Shown piece by piece: positions 25,501 to 37,511 of a stretch of DNA of 64,000 bases. This stretch comes from Neodiprion pinetum (lineage: Eukaryota; Arthropoda; Insecta; Hymenoptera; Diprionidae), in contig NC_060235.2 in the NCBI RefSeq assembly GCF_021155775.2, forward strand, positions 25,615,598 to 25,679,597, given 5' to 3'. The notes under the pieces were generated by a model, which did no database searches, was not told the origin of the DNA, and saw only the letters and a list, made by a program, of their open reading frames with translations. Numbering within the stretch: the stretch's first letter is position 1; each line of letters opens with the position of its first letter. The translations under genes were made by a program, and so were the position numbers.

Positions 25501-26702
25501 TATCCTGCGTTCAAAGTTTACATAATGAGGAAGCTTATGTCGCATCAGTAAGCATGTGGTGAATATGACGTGTACAGAAATCCTTGATAAATATCCTGAA
25601 AGAAATTCAATACCGTAATTATAATGTAAGTTATGTTTGGTCTGATTCTCAATTTTTGGTCTCAATTTGGGATTTTGAAATATTATCAGAAAAGAGAGTT
25701 GACAATTTACGTAGATTCTCACTTTTGACCGCGGTTACACTTGTGATTAATATTCGACGTAATGCGGGATTAACTTCTCAATACTTTCTTAGCCAATCGC
25801 AGTGACTTCAAATTTCTAGATAAAGTAGTTTGAAAACTTTGTTACAATTAACATACATTCTTATCATCACCCTGTACAATAAGGTACAAAATATGATCTT
25901 ATCGGCTGGAAAAAATATTTTAGATTGCTACGACTGATACTTGTCACGGTCTTATGAAATTACGGTTACATTTTTAACTTGCTTACATGGTAGTGAATTT
26001 GACCATACAGCAGTTTGCATACTGAAAATGATCGATTATCCTACGAAAGAATTTTTGTATCAATTTCACTTGATTCTTTAATATTTGTGCAATATCTTAC
26101 GTACATACAACGGACTTTTCAGAATTGGATCAACGTCTTTCTTTCGATAAATCTTGCGTCCAACTGTTACCTTCCGTGGCTAATCGGGATACGTCAGGCT
26201 CTGGATTGGGTTTCGTGTCGAATACCGCTACTGTCCAAAATTGGGTGTCGTTTATCTGGAACTCATTGCGACCAGACATGCATATGAAAATCGTGCGTAG
26301 ACCGATTTGGCTTTTCAACGAACATAATAATCGATGTATAAGCACCATTCCAGAGTTGCGTGATAGCGGTAAATTATCGCACTCTGCGAAATCGCCGTCT
26401 AGCCGTAGTTCGGTGTGAACGGGGCTTATACGACATTATATAGTCTGAGCTCGGATATCGGGCCCGTATGACAAGCAGAAGAAGGTGCCCGAATGCCTGA
26501 TTTCTTGCGAGTTGCGGGGGTAATAACGGGGACAAGAGGGAACCGTGACGCTGTTTAATAATTAATTTTAAAGTCAGCCGCGTTGCTGGCGTACCTTGTG
26601 ACGTCTGTCGGTGCAAGCGCTTTCTTCTGCTAGCCCGTGTTCATACTTATTGCTCATTATACCTGGTTACGGCTCTAATTTGACGCGCGTGTTTCCATTG
26701 TC

Positions 26703-27593
26703 CAGCGCTGGATCTAGGATCTTTTCAAGGTGGTGCAAGACCGAAGGCTGCCGCCCGCCAACTTATCTGATTGTCAAGTCGATCTTCTTTTTTAACAACT
26801 GGAAATTTATTCACGTATTTCAGAAAAGCAACGACCGTGTGAAGTTAAAGAAAGAAACAAATTATTTGTTGCGCAAGTAAGTCGCTTAATAACATATTTT
26901 GGAAAACAAAAGGGTCGATGACTTGCAGTAGAACTACAATAAAATATTACAATTTGATTGATTATCTTACGAACGACAAACATTTAAAATCCCATATACT
27001 ATTTATTTTTGCTGTCCAGTGCATGGAACGAGATATCGTTGATTGAATATTCTGAGACATTCAATGCACCGTTGATGCCACGGTAAATGCTCAGGTGGCA
27101 AAGGTTCGAATGAGAAAAGCAAATATGAAATATGGAAAAATAAATGCACAACTGTTGAAAAATGATTTGTGATATTGTGAATGAAAAAAATCGAAGTACT
27201 CGCTGAAAATCGATTAGATATTACTTGAGTACTCAAAATCTTCCAACTTTTTCTCAAATATATTTGGAAAAACGGCATGAATCCTACTAAAAAAAAAAAA
27301 AAAAAGAGAAGAAATTTCTCTTGATTTTTGATTGTAATTTGTTTGAATAAAAAATCAATCTACACGAACATTCTGGTGATATATTTTATGGGTTGATATG
27401 TAAACAACACATTTATCTTAAGAGAACCCGTTTTCTTATCTCTATTCGTTCTTGAATGATGGAAGATTTCATGAAAGGAGCTGCGTTAAAATTTTTTTTT
27501 ACATACCATTATCAGACAAATCATCTTGTACAAATGTTTTCGCAATCCGCCAACTTGCTTTCTTTCTTTGCCCCCTCCCTAGATCCGGCACTG
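26703..27593. mobile_element. hAT-like non-autonomous DNA transposon (891 bp)
   Basis: The two ends are inverted repeats: CAGCGCTGGATCTAGG at the left and, read inward on the other strand, CAGTGCCGGATCTAGG at the right (14 of 16 identical). The flanking octamers CCATTGTC (26695-26702) and ACATTGTT (27594-27601) match at six of eight positions, as expected for a decayed 8-bp target-site duplication. CA(G)-type ends with an 8-bp duplication are typical of the hAT superfamily. The interior has an A run near 27290 but no transposase frame, so the element would depend on an enzyme encoded elsewhere. Confidence 0.65.
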
Positions 27594-28798
27594 ACATTGT
27601 TTAATGGCCTATGGAGATTGAAAAATCTCTCATGTTTAGCCAGGCCGATGATGATCGAAGATAAGATCGTGTCGGGGTTACTACGGGTGAAATTTTAACC
27701 TGTATACACAATTGGATGGCGGTTTACTTTGATGTGTAAAACTGGTTCCGGATCGGTATTTTTTTCCGATTCTTAATCGCCGCACTTTTCGTTTTGTTTC
27801 CTGTTTTTGCCAGCAAATGAACCGCGGCCATGCCGACATTTCGGCGGATTTTACGTAGACGCGCACCTCTCTCTCTACGTTCCAAAGATACATCGTGACA
27901 ATGTGATTTAAGTAGAGAGTTTTGACTTTCCTTGGGAAGAAGCCGAGTACTCGAAGGAAGTATGGATTTGACGTCAAAGACGTAACTGGAGGGGAAGAAA
28001 AAACTGTACACGCCGGTCACTCTCACAGCCCGAAGAAAGGTTCTCTATTTAATTGGCGCATATATATCTGGCCGATACATAGTCAAAAGTAAAACATATG
28101 AAACGTCGGATCTCTCTGGCGAGATGCTTCTTCGAATTCGCAAACTCGAAACACCTTACGATTGGAAAATAATTCGTTAACTCCCCTGGCGGAAGGATAT
28201 TAAGGACAATTTCTTAGTCCAAACTCTGAACGATTTGGAAAACCGACAGACTTCGGAAAGTCTTATTATATTTTCGTTATTTTCAGAGACCAGTAGAGAC
28301 AAGTTGCAAAAAAATTTCTGAGAAATAGAAACTTTTCTCAGAATCTTCGAAATATTTCGTTCGTCAGTCGACGTATTCAATTAATTTTTAAAATATTTTA
28401 AACAGAAATATCGTTCACAATTTCTCTGATAAATTTGCATTGATTATCGGTTTCTATATCGAAAATCCGAAGACGTTTTAAAGATATTCATAGAATCTCT
28501 GATCAAATTTCTGTAAGCGTTATTTTTGTAACTGCGTGAAAAAGATGAATCAGAATAAAACCGGCGACAATCACAGTATACGATAAATCTTTCGCGTAAA
28601 TATTGAAAAATTGTGAAAAATATTTTTCCACGTAGTGATCGGCTAACAAAAACATATCTCGCAACAATCGTGCACGTCATGCAACACACCCGCCTGAATA
28701 GTCAGGGGTTATAAATTATTAATGTTAGGAAGAAAGTCCTCGGTCCCATGTTGATGATCCCCACTCTCCGTCCTCCACCGAGGGCAATGTCAAGGCGA

Positions 28799-28804
28799 TA
28801 TAAG
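28799..28804 (+). promoter_or_regulatory. Candidate TATA box of gene 4
   Basis: TATAAG followed by TC, the same octamer class as in genes 5-7, lies 208 bases before the start codon. The base 30 downstream (28829) falls in GTCGACATTC, which is not a clear initiator, so the call is weaker than for genes 5-8. Confidence 0.45.
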
Positions 28805-28950
28805 TCGGAGCCCGTCTCCTACCGGTCGACATTCTTCGCGGAGGAACCAGGAGGTAAAAGTCTCGTCACCCCGATTCCACGCGGCTTGAGTGACAAGAAT
28901 CGCAATTTTTCGACGTCTGAATTCCGCGGACGCTGTGGAGTTGGGGAAAG

Positions 28951-28971
28951 AAAAAAAAAAAAAAAAAAAAA
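28951..28971 (+). repeat. Poly-A tract in the predicted 5' UTR of gene 4
   Basis: An uninterrupted run of 21 A lies 35 bases before the gene 4 start codon, inside the leader if transcription starts near 28829. Confidence 0.85.
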
Positions 28972-29006
28972 GAAAAACTAACAAGTGCTGAAAGAAGTCG
29001 ACGACG

Positions 29007-32000
29007 ATGAAGGGTGCTTTAGTTTTTTTGTGCGCGAGTTTGGTGATCTGCCTCGCAGGGGTCGAGGCGATGGGCAAGTACAGAGGACTCGAATTCCTTG
29101 AGCCCTGCTCCAGGCGGAGCCCGCACTTGGAAGCATGCTTGGCTCGTTCGGCCAACATCCTCACGGAACACTTCAAACATGGTAAGTCGGCACGCAGAGA
29201 AGTTCTACCGCGGTATTGAAAATTCAAAAAAAAAAAGAACCTTCGATCATTCGATCGTTGATTGGAGGATTTACAGACGCGCTACAGATGGGAAAATTTT
29301 TGTCACGTGTACTATGCGGGTTCTTTTCGACGGGATGAAGACGCTAAAACACAGAAAACCCCATTTAGATTAACAGTTTTCGATAAGCGATTAAATTTTC
29401 GGCCTGAATTCGCGTTGATGCCTTAGGCGGTATTTGAACAGCGGTTAATGTTTCCGCCAGTGTGTTAATTGGGAATATGCGGAACGCGAATTGTCGCCGC
29501 AACGACCGACGAAACAGTGTCTTGTATCTGTGCGCTCCGGCTCCGGACACGAGAATAAAAAACAGGTTGTAACGGTACTTATTTAATGGTCACCCACTGT
29601 CCTACATTCGAACAGGCAAAGGTACAATCACCTCTGGACGACGGTGCAGGACCGATATCACGTCAGCTACGTCGGTCGTACGCGTTATGTCGAATGTATA
29701 ATAACGACGCGCAGTGCAATATCCGGTGTCGTACGTTATGTAGATAATTTCACCTTGGACGGATCACTTGACTGAAAAAATTTAATTTACCTCACATTTT
29801 ATCTTACAGAGATAATGTGAGTTGAGATCATTTTGCATCTTTTTTCATCTTTTTTTCAGGGCATAAAAGTGAAATAAACTACTTATTGTTAGTGAAACAT
29901 AGGAGTCGTCGATTGTCGTGTCATTTTGCGACAGTGGATAATTCAACAAAAATATATTTTCGAAAATTGCTCCTCGCGTACTACACTAAGAACAGAGATC
30001 GTTTGAGTCCAAAAAATGTTTTGTTACTTGAACTTAATTTTTCCTAATCACGCGAAATCATTTGTTGTTTGAAAAAACCTTTACTGTTTATTGTTTGTTC
30101 GATCCGATCAAACATTTCGTCATTTCAACAAACATTATTCGTACCAAGTTTGCATAATTTTATCGCTTTCCGCTAAGTACAAATACTTTGTTAAATGAAC
30201 AATGCTATCTTTTCGCAGTGTGTTTGGAATCTCCCGTATTCATCGTTACCCTTGAGCTTACCCAATTGAAATTACGGGCAATCTTATCTACGGCAAAGAC
30301 AATTTCGTGAAATAATATTTTTCATCTTATCTAGATGAGTTTTCGTATGAATAATCTTATCGTCTTATATGTAGATAAAACGAATAATAATAATATTCCC
30401 TACGACGTACAATACCGTTTTAGATTAACAATTGCTTCTTGATGCTCAGGACTTCCTCAACTCGGCTTCAACGAGGTTGAACCCATCATTCTTGACGAAC
30501 TTCACATCGCTCTTGGCGGCGGTCCGGATGGATACAGGGCTCAGTTCAGGGACGTCGAGGCCAAGGGTGTCTCGGCGCTACGCGTAACAGGTCTCAGGGC
30601 GCGAATCACCGATGACGAAGTTCAGGTTCAGCTCGCCCTGAGCATTCCCAGGATCAGGGCCAAGGCCAATTACCGATCCAGCGGGAAGTTGATTTTGGTT
30701 CAGGCCAGCGGCGCCGGCGATTACTGGGGCGAATACGGTAAATACCCGATTCCAGTTTTCTTTTTTCGAATCCGTATTCGGGCTCACGTGACACCGCCAG
30801 GAATTAATGGAACGGTAAATGACGCGGAATTCGCACGCGCAGATTTTTGTATTTATGCAAATTCGTAACAGTTAGAATCTAAATCCGATGGTTCGCTGTA
30901 CTTGACGAAGTATAAGTGCCATTTTGCAGTGACTCATTGACTGCATTATTTTACTCTCGATGTATATTCTTGCATACGGTATTTTATTTCGACAGAGAAT
31001 GTTTTGTTTTCATTCCATAGGATACACGTGAATCAGAGAAAGCTTTTCAATCTGATTGTAGTCTTCGTGTCTCATCAAATTTACGTTTTTTTTTTCTGTA
31101 TAGTTTAATTTTTCATCTCAAATTCTCGAGTTATGAATTGTTTGATATGAATTATAATTATAATTGAAATTCACGCGTTACGTGAAGATTTGTTGAGAAT
31201 TATTCTCAATTAGGACTTCTGTGTATGTAAAACTGAAATATTCCTTGGCTGAAAACGACAAACTTGAGCAGCTAGTAAATTTTCAAAGTATTCAAATTGA
31301 AAAATGAAGCACCCGGAATTATAAGAAATTAAATATTTCCAAATACTGTTCATAAGAATTTATGTAGCAATTCTCGAGTATTTATTTCAAGTGAGCAATT
31401 TGTTTTGCAATAATTGATTATCCAAATGGGATGCTTTCCAAATATTTGTAAAATGTTTACATCTCTTTAGAACAAATTTTCTACAGTTAATAGTGTCATT
31501 CGAAAATGCAAAAGAATATTAGCATCTAGGAGTAAAGTTGCAAGTATTTCGTTTATCTACTGCTTGTGCGTACACAATTATCTAAACATACCTCTAATTA
31601 GAAAAAAATTAATCTTACCAGATTATTTCATCGCTATACCCGACCAAAGTTTGAAGTTTTCTCAAGTGATACTGCAGCTGACGGTTGTAGATTTAAACGA
31701 TCATTTCGAAGGTAAAAGTTAAAGTCAACGTTCTTGGAACGAAAACAGTGTCCTGATTTGCAAAGTAATCGAGAGGCTCGCTAATGTCCTTCAACTTTCT
31801 CCGGGAACACGCTGGTTAGTTCACGGTGAAATTTTGCATCCATTAGCGCACGGGTGCTGTTCATCAGCAATGATTTACGCCTATGCGACCGATTAACGCA
31901 ATACGCGTAAGCGACGTTTGCTGCTTGCTTACAGGTGCAGCTAGCAGCCGTTTCTCCATGAAATTGACGTCATTTTGATTATACGATGTGCGTAATGCCA

Positions 32001-32495
32001 TGAACAGATCAAATCATGTCTAAAACTTTGGGTTTTATTTTCCGAGGTATCACGGTGTTAGCAATCTTCTAAGTATTTGACGATAATCCTTTCTTTTCCT
32101 GCAGAGGGTGTAAAAGCCAAGGTGTTCATCAGAGCCAAGCCTACTCCAATCGGTGGCAGACAGTACCTGCATCTTCAGCAGCTCAAGATGGACTTTAGCG
32201 TGCAAAACATTAAAATGGGGGTGGAAAACGTCCACGACGGAAACACGATTCTTCGTAAGTATAATCGCGAATAAAAAGTTTATCAAATACCTGCAAGCGT
32301 TGTTTGTCCGAAAGTATCGATCCCCTCATTTTTCAACTTGCAGAGGCTGCCCTGAACCTGTTCATCAACAGTAACAGCCAGGAACTGCTCAAGGAGATGA
32401 AACCGGACCTCAGACGGAAACTCGTCCAGGTGATGACGGCCTTCGTCGAGAAGTTATTCGACCAGGTACCATACGACGCGTGGATCGAGGATTAG
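29007..32495 (+). CDS. Gene 4: takeout/JHBP-domain secreted protein
   Basis: Four exons: 29007-29181, 30450-30737, 32105-32254 and 32344-32495. All introns are GT-AG in phase 1; total 765 bases, 254 residues. A signal peptide covers about residues 1-21 (MKGALVFLCASLVICLAGVEA). The cysteine pair is C34 and C44 (CSRRSPHLEAC). The segment HGLPQLGFNEVEP corresponds to the GIPE-type motif. The core includes LSIPRIRAKANYRSSGKL, ASGAGDYWGEYEGVKAKV and YLHLQQLKMDF, and the end is a terminal helix (LNLFINSNSQELLKEMKP) closing with VPYDAWIED. Unlike all other complete genes here, no intron separates signal peptide and cysteine pair; the first intron falls just before the GLPQLG motif. Expected role from the family is extracellular binding of a lipophilic ligand. 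The identification is firm. Confidence 0.92.
29182..30449 (+). other. Gene 4 intron 1
   Basis: A 1268-base phase 1 intron, donor GTAAGT, acceptor ATGCTCAG. It contains the repeat-like unit at 29984-30220 and nothing else I recognise. Confidence 0.85.
29984..30220. mobile_element. Possible short TA-flanked inverted-repeat element (MITE-like)
   Basis: The left end CACTAAGAACAGAGAT follows TA (29982-29983); the right end, on the other strand, reads CACTGCGAAAAGATAG. The 237-base interior is built of degenerate TTGTTTGA / TCAAACA words. The right flank is TG rather than TA, so the duplication is not intact. The ends resemble those of the element at 34761-35190. Confidence 0.35.
30738..32104 (+). 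other. Gene 4 intron 2
   Basis: A 1367-base phase 1 intron with donor GTAAAT and acceptor TCCTGCAG. No further feature was seen. Confidence 0.85.
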
Positions 32496-35402
32496 ACCCG
32501 TCAATACACTTGGAAATCATACAAACATAGAATAATACAGGACCGAGGCTCCTCGCCTCGAAGGAAAGTCAGTTCCCCCAGACTCAGGCGCAAGTCACAC
32601 TTCGTCCGGTCATTTTGACAATTAAAATTCAGACTTATCTGTTACTATATTCAACGAAGAAGATTCGCCAACTCCCGTGCCTCTATAAGCTACTCGGTTT
32701 GGCCTCACCTCGAGATAAAGACAACCAGTCCATGGACAGGGTAGCTGCAGATGTCCTTTTGAGTGTTCTTCACCTGTAAATTGAAAACGCGAACGAAACG
32801 CGTCTTTTGGCGATTCGAAAGGCGTGTGATTATCCGTTCCAGGCTGCACTATTAGATAGATTTCGCATGTGTGGCGAGTAGCGAAACCCGTTGTAAATGC
32901 ACGTAGCCTTGCCAAAATTTTATATCGCAAGAATTAGCGACCTCCTATAATCAGGGAATCAGGGCAATGTTAAATTTCTCATTTATCTCCTTCTGTACTT
33001 CACCTACGCTATTATATTATCCAGTGCAGCTATAGTTCATCGTATGATTTCCGTACTACTATATAATTCGATAACAGTATATTATTACTTAGTTTGACAA
33101 TGCAAATTTAAAGCTTATTGTTATTGTTAAGGTTCAACTACGCGTATTTCCATTAATTTTTTCACTCACGCAACGAACGTTAAACAGGCTGGCGAGAAAA
33201 TTCCAAACACGTCAGTTTTGGACCTTTGATTGTCTCTCCAGTTGCTAGTTTGCATTATCGAAAATTTCAAATATCGACGAGCGTAGCCTCTACTCACGCA
33301 TTGATCAAAGCATCAAAGCATCTAAAAATCTTCGCTTCATTAGTTAAACAATCATATTCCATCATTGCATATAACTTAATTGTTTAAGTTGATTTGTCGT
33401 TTTGTTTTGTTTTTTTCTTTTTTTTTTATGTAGAGTTAGTACTTGACTGCTACCCGTTATTTGCACCATTTTATTAGTAATAATAACTGCGATTTTATAT
33501 TTTCCTTTCATTATTGATAGTATGATGACTTTGTTTTGTCTGTATTTATTTAATATATTTTACAATTACAAGTAAATATATCGTATTTTATTTTTCCCAA
33601 CACGTTGTGCAGTCAATTGCCATTCAAGATATGCAAACTTGGCATACCTACGTGACATTACTTTCAATCGACTCTTGACATATTCCGTCTTTTTATTTTA
33701 CGTCTCTTTGAAATTTAGTTACCTAAGGCTGATTACACGATCAACAACTATTTTCGAGGCTCAATATGATGTTACTAACAATTGACGAGCAATTTGGTGT
33801 GAATCTGTCCAATAAATTTCATGTTGCAGCCTTAAACTGCTCTGGCCGTTCCAGATAAAGTTGCAAGCGATGAAAAATTTATATCAAAAACTGTGCCAGT
33901 TACTATCAAGCGAGCGTTTAGTTAGATTCAACTTTACGTTTTACTGAACTGGCTTATGGACATTTCCAATATCTTCAAATCCTAATTCTTTGTAGGACAG
34001 ATGCAAACAAAATTAAGGAAAATTTTGTTGGTTTTTTTACGCGTTATGTTTGACATTTTTCAAATCGAAACTGCTGTAAAATCTGTCGCATTCTCTGCTT
34101 ACTGCATTGTGAAATGATTTTGCAATACATGAGGCAAAAAATGAATATTCAAACATTGCAATGGCGGAATGTCACACCTCTACCTATCACCGTAAAATCG
34201 AAACAGCTGCTACAGTTCCCGTAGTAATTATTGGCGCAAAGATGATATAAATTGCTCTGACTAGATAGTCGATGGTAGCAAGATATCTCGTCTATTGTCG
34301 TTCCGGTGCGTTATATCAGCGACAGCTAGTATAACAGTTGCGCAATAGTCATCACAGCCCAGGCAGCTCAAAGAGACTATTACGGCTTAAATGGCATGTT
34401 CGCAGCCCTGTTATAGCCCCGTCATTCGGCTCCGACATTATCTCAGACGTGAAAATTGCCTGATGTTATCATGCGATGCGGAGGCCTTGGCTTCGCTTAT
34501 GTATTTACCTGCTCTTGAATAAATCAGAGCATTAGATCGGCTGGTGGTTCAAATTTCGCGATGGATCCAAAAACTATGGATGATAAGTTGTAATCGAGAT
34601 AACGGTTTCAGATGGTACGATCAATTTTCATCGACATGAACGTATCGATAATCGTGGAAAACAAATTCTTCTTCGCATAAAAATAACCTGGAATATCATG
34701 TTGATCATGTTGACCGTGTCGATCATGTGACTAAATGACAGAATCTTTGTAGTATTCGTACACTGAGAGAAATTTTTAGTTCCGCTTACCGCTCAGTCCT
34801 TAACTATTTTCATTTTTTACCACAACCGAAAAATATAGATCTAGGTACAAAATGAAAATTAGTTTTCTAGCTGTTACCGGAAAGTCTAGTATCCGTTACT
34901 ATTCTTTCTCATTACGATCACTCTTACTATATTTTCTGGTAAGTGTTGCGAAAATTTAATGCTTGTGCAACGATAAATCGACGTTAAAGCCTTATTTAAC
35001 CAAAAAAGTAGAGTAAACCTCACAAACTGATTTTGCGTTGCAATTACTAAAAAAGGATCGACAATAGCGCAAAATGGGTACGCGTGCCTCGTTTTTCGTA
35101 ATTCCAACAGTATTCATACAGTTTTTTTTCAACGATACCTGTGTTACTGAATTTTTCTAGTTACTATAACAAATAAAATTTTTCTTAGTGTATCCGGAAA
35201 TCAACGGTACGCCGCTAATTTATTCCGGATGAATTATCCGTGCTCGCTGGAGGTGGAAGTGTCTCGACGATGGAACACTCGAGTTACATGGTTAGTTCCA
35301 TCGGCGTCAATAAATGGAGTCCTTGCCTCACACATATCGTGAGGAAACTGCGCGGTAGAATATGACAGTTTGACTTGGACGCGGCGAGAGGAGTGAGGGT
35401 TC
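32496..35402. other. Intergenic spacer between genes 4 and 5
   Basis: It contains the 3' untranslated region of gene 4 (no canonical AATAAA close to the stop; an AATTAAA variant occurs near 32620) and the Tc1/mariner-like repeat copy 2. No coding sequence was recognised. Confidence 0.6.
34761..35190 (+). mobile_element. Tc1/mariner-like non-autonomous element, copy 2
   Basis: The ends are inverted repeats: CACTGAGAGAAATTTT at the left and CACTAAGAAAAATTTT read inward from the right (14 of 16 identical). The element is flanked on both sides by TA (34759-34760 and 35191-35192), the target duplication of the Tc1/mariner superfamily. Length is 430 bases. Its first 259 bases are about 90% identical to 1615-1873. 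There is no transposase frame, so it is a MITE. Confidence 0.72.
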
Positions 35403-35438
35403 TATAAGATCTTTGGTCAGATGAAATTTTCGTCATTT
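35403..35438 (+). promoter_or_regulatory. Core promoter of gene 5 (TATA box and initiator)
   Basis: TATAAGATC at 35403 and an initiator TCATTTGC whose first base is exactly 30 bases downstream (35433). Predicted transcription start is the A at 35435, giving a 214-base leader. The block aligns with the same positions before genes 6 and 7. Confidence 0.7.
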
Positions 35439-35648
35439 GCAACCAGACCATTCCTTTGGCACACATCTTCGAGTAGAAGAAAGTAGCCAATAAGAAAGAA
35501 GAAGAAAAATCAGACCATTCGAAATCATTGTCGTTTTCGGTGGTTAAATTTGGTTCAACCGAGATTTTACCTAAACGAGATTAATTCGCTCTCGTTGCTG
35601 ATCAGTTATTAATAGAGAAAAAAATTTTCACTCTCTCGGGTATTGAAA

Positions 35649-37511
35649 ATGGTAACTTTAATGAAAGCCGTACTGTTTGTGATGGTGTCATTCGTTTCAG
35701 CTCGTGAAGTCCGTAAGTATTATATCTTGAGAAAAGCAACGGTGTGCCTTCGTTATAACGCGACTCGGTTGAATGAACACAGTCGCGGAATCAACATTTT
35801 GTGATCTATTTTCATTGAACTTTGTATTCATCAATTTCAAGGCTTTTCCATTTTCTGAAGTGTGTATTAATTGGCCTATTCGTAGCATTATTATTTGTCC
35901 CTCTTTTAATAAACGGATGAAGTTCGTAATTCGGAAGTACGGGAATCGAGGAAAGGATGCCGGTTTAGATAATGCCATTTAATACCGTTTTCGTGGTTCC
36001 ATGTTCCGGGTAACAAATGCTTTTCAGGCAAGCTGTGTAACTGTGAATTTCACATGAAAATCGAAACAATCAATCCTTGAGGGGATTGCTACGAGTTAAT
36101 GGTTGACAAGGGATTTATATCTCATCAACTAATCGATTGAAGATAGTTTTATTCGAAATTATATAGATCAAGGTATATTCAAATATTTCTTTTAATTCAT
36201 GTCAGTTAATTAAAATAACTTGAATTGAATCAAGTAATTCGTTGTGGAGCTGTAAATTACCAAAATTAACCCACTTTACCAACCGTAAACTCGTATATTA
36301 ACATAAGTTGTTTCAAAGGCAAATTGCTGCTTACTCTATTTTCCAATTCTTACTATACGTAAATCAACAAAATTCAATTGTTCAAGGTTATTGCTTTTCG
36401 TACGTACATAAAATCTAGATAAGATTACAATACTTTTCAGTGAAGTGAATCGACTTTTGCATCACTTTGAATACTGTAGTAAAATGAGCTTCACAGCAAT
36501 TTTAAACAACTTCAGCAAGACAACTTTTTAACTGTCTTTTTAAATGTTACATGTTTCAAACATTGCTATAAATAAGTCCCAGATCAATTTGTTCAAATCG
36601 ATGTCCTCAGACCTGAGCCAATCAAATATACGCGAAGTGTGAATATATCTGACACAAATTTGAGTATTGGGCTCAAGATTAATAAGTTGGACATTTGTCT
36701 ACCTGCAGCTGACTTCCTCAAGGTGTGCAAGCGGCAGGATCCGGACTTGCCAAATTGCGTATCCGAAAGCATAGATCACCTTCGGCCACTTCTTGTGGAT
36801 GGAGTTGCCGAATATGGAATACCTGCTTTGGAGCCCTTGTTGCTGCATGAAATAGTCGTTTCCCAAGCAGGCGGACTGAAAATTGCAGGGAATAACATTA
36901 AAGTACACGGCTGCAGTAACTTCGCCGTAACCCATTTGAGGTGAGTGTCATCCACGTTTTACCTTTCGTGCAGCACGTGGCACAATATTTTTTCAAGTGT
37001 CGATTCGCGATGAGACTATTTTGCGAGCGTTCAATCCAGGGTACCAGAAATACGGTTTCACTCTTTCAGCATCGAACTCTCCACGATTGACGTTGAGGTG
37101 ACGATCGAGTTGCCGAACTTGTGGATCGAAGGAACCTACTCCGTAGAGGGTAAATTGTTGCTGTTGCCTGTGGTCGGGTCGGGACCATTGCAGATTAATC
37201 TTACCTTGTGTAAGGGCGAAGTGAAAATGCGGGGAAACGTGTTCAAGGATGACAACGGCGTCGAGCATCTGAGCTGCGCCGAAATGGACTTGAAGATTTC
37301 TGTCGGCAGTGGCGTCGTGCGTCTCGATCATCTTTTGGGAAAGGATGACGCGTTCGGTGTCCTTGTCAATTCCGCTATCAATAAGCACTTTGACACATTC
37401 TTGAAAGAAATCAAGCCATTGCTGGAAGAAGCTTTATCGGAAGCTTTCAAGGATATCGCCAATAAAATCGTCGAGCCCTTCAATTACGCACAACTTTTGC
37501 TGAATGACTAG
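35649..37511 (+). CDS. Gene 5: takeout/JHBP-domain secreted protein
   Basis: Three exons: 35649-35712, 36709-36940 and 37070-37511, GT-AG introns in phases 1 and 2, total 738 bases, 245 residues. A signal peptide covers about residues 1-18 (MVTLMKAVLFVMVSFVSA). C28 and C38 form the N-terminal pair (CKRQDPDLPNC), followed by LRPLLVDGVAEYGIPALEP. Extra cysteines stand at 90 (HGCSNF), 146 (TLCKG) and 168 (LSCAE). N142 begins a sequon (NLT) shared in position with genes 6 and 7. The core has LPNLWIEGTYSVEGKLLLLP and the helix region KHFDTFLKEIKPLLEEAL, ending EPFNYAQLLLND. It is the first member of a three-gene subfamily sharing exon plan and promoter. Expected role is extracellular carriage of a small hydrophobic molecule. 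The start codon is fixed by the signal peptide and the conserved exon length. Confidence 0.94.
35713..36708 (+). other. Gene 5 intron 1
   Basis: A 996-base phase 1 intron, donor GTAAGT, acceptor ACCTGCAG. Nothing further was recognised. Confidence 0.85.

Larger units (their letters stand above)
16313..28798. other. 12.5 kb gene-poor spacer between genes 3 and 4
   Basis: No intact gene was recognised. From 20.9 to 22.5 kb the minus strand carries decayed JHBP-like coding pieces (listed separately). From 23064 to 23918 several overlapping open frames exist on both strands without a recognised family; one minus-strand piece near 23.49 kb has two cysteines in a D-x-R-L setting (CIKRDTRLSNEC), vaguely like the JHBP pair but with ten residues between. 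A hAT-like element lies at 26703-27593. The rest is A/T-rich with no feature I can support. Confidence 0.55.
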
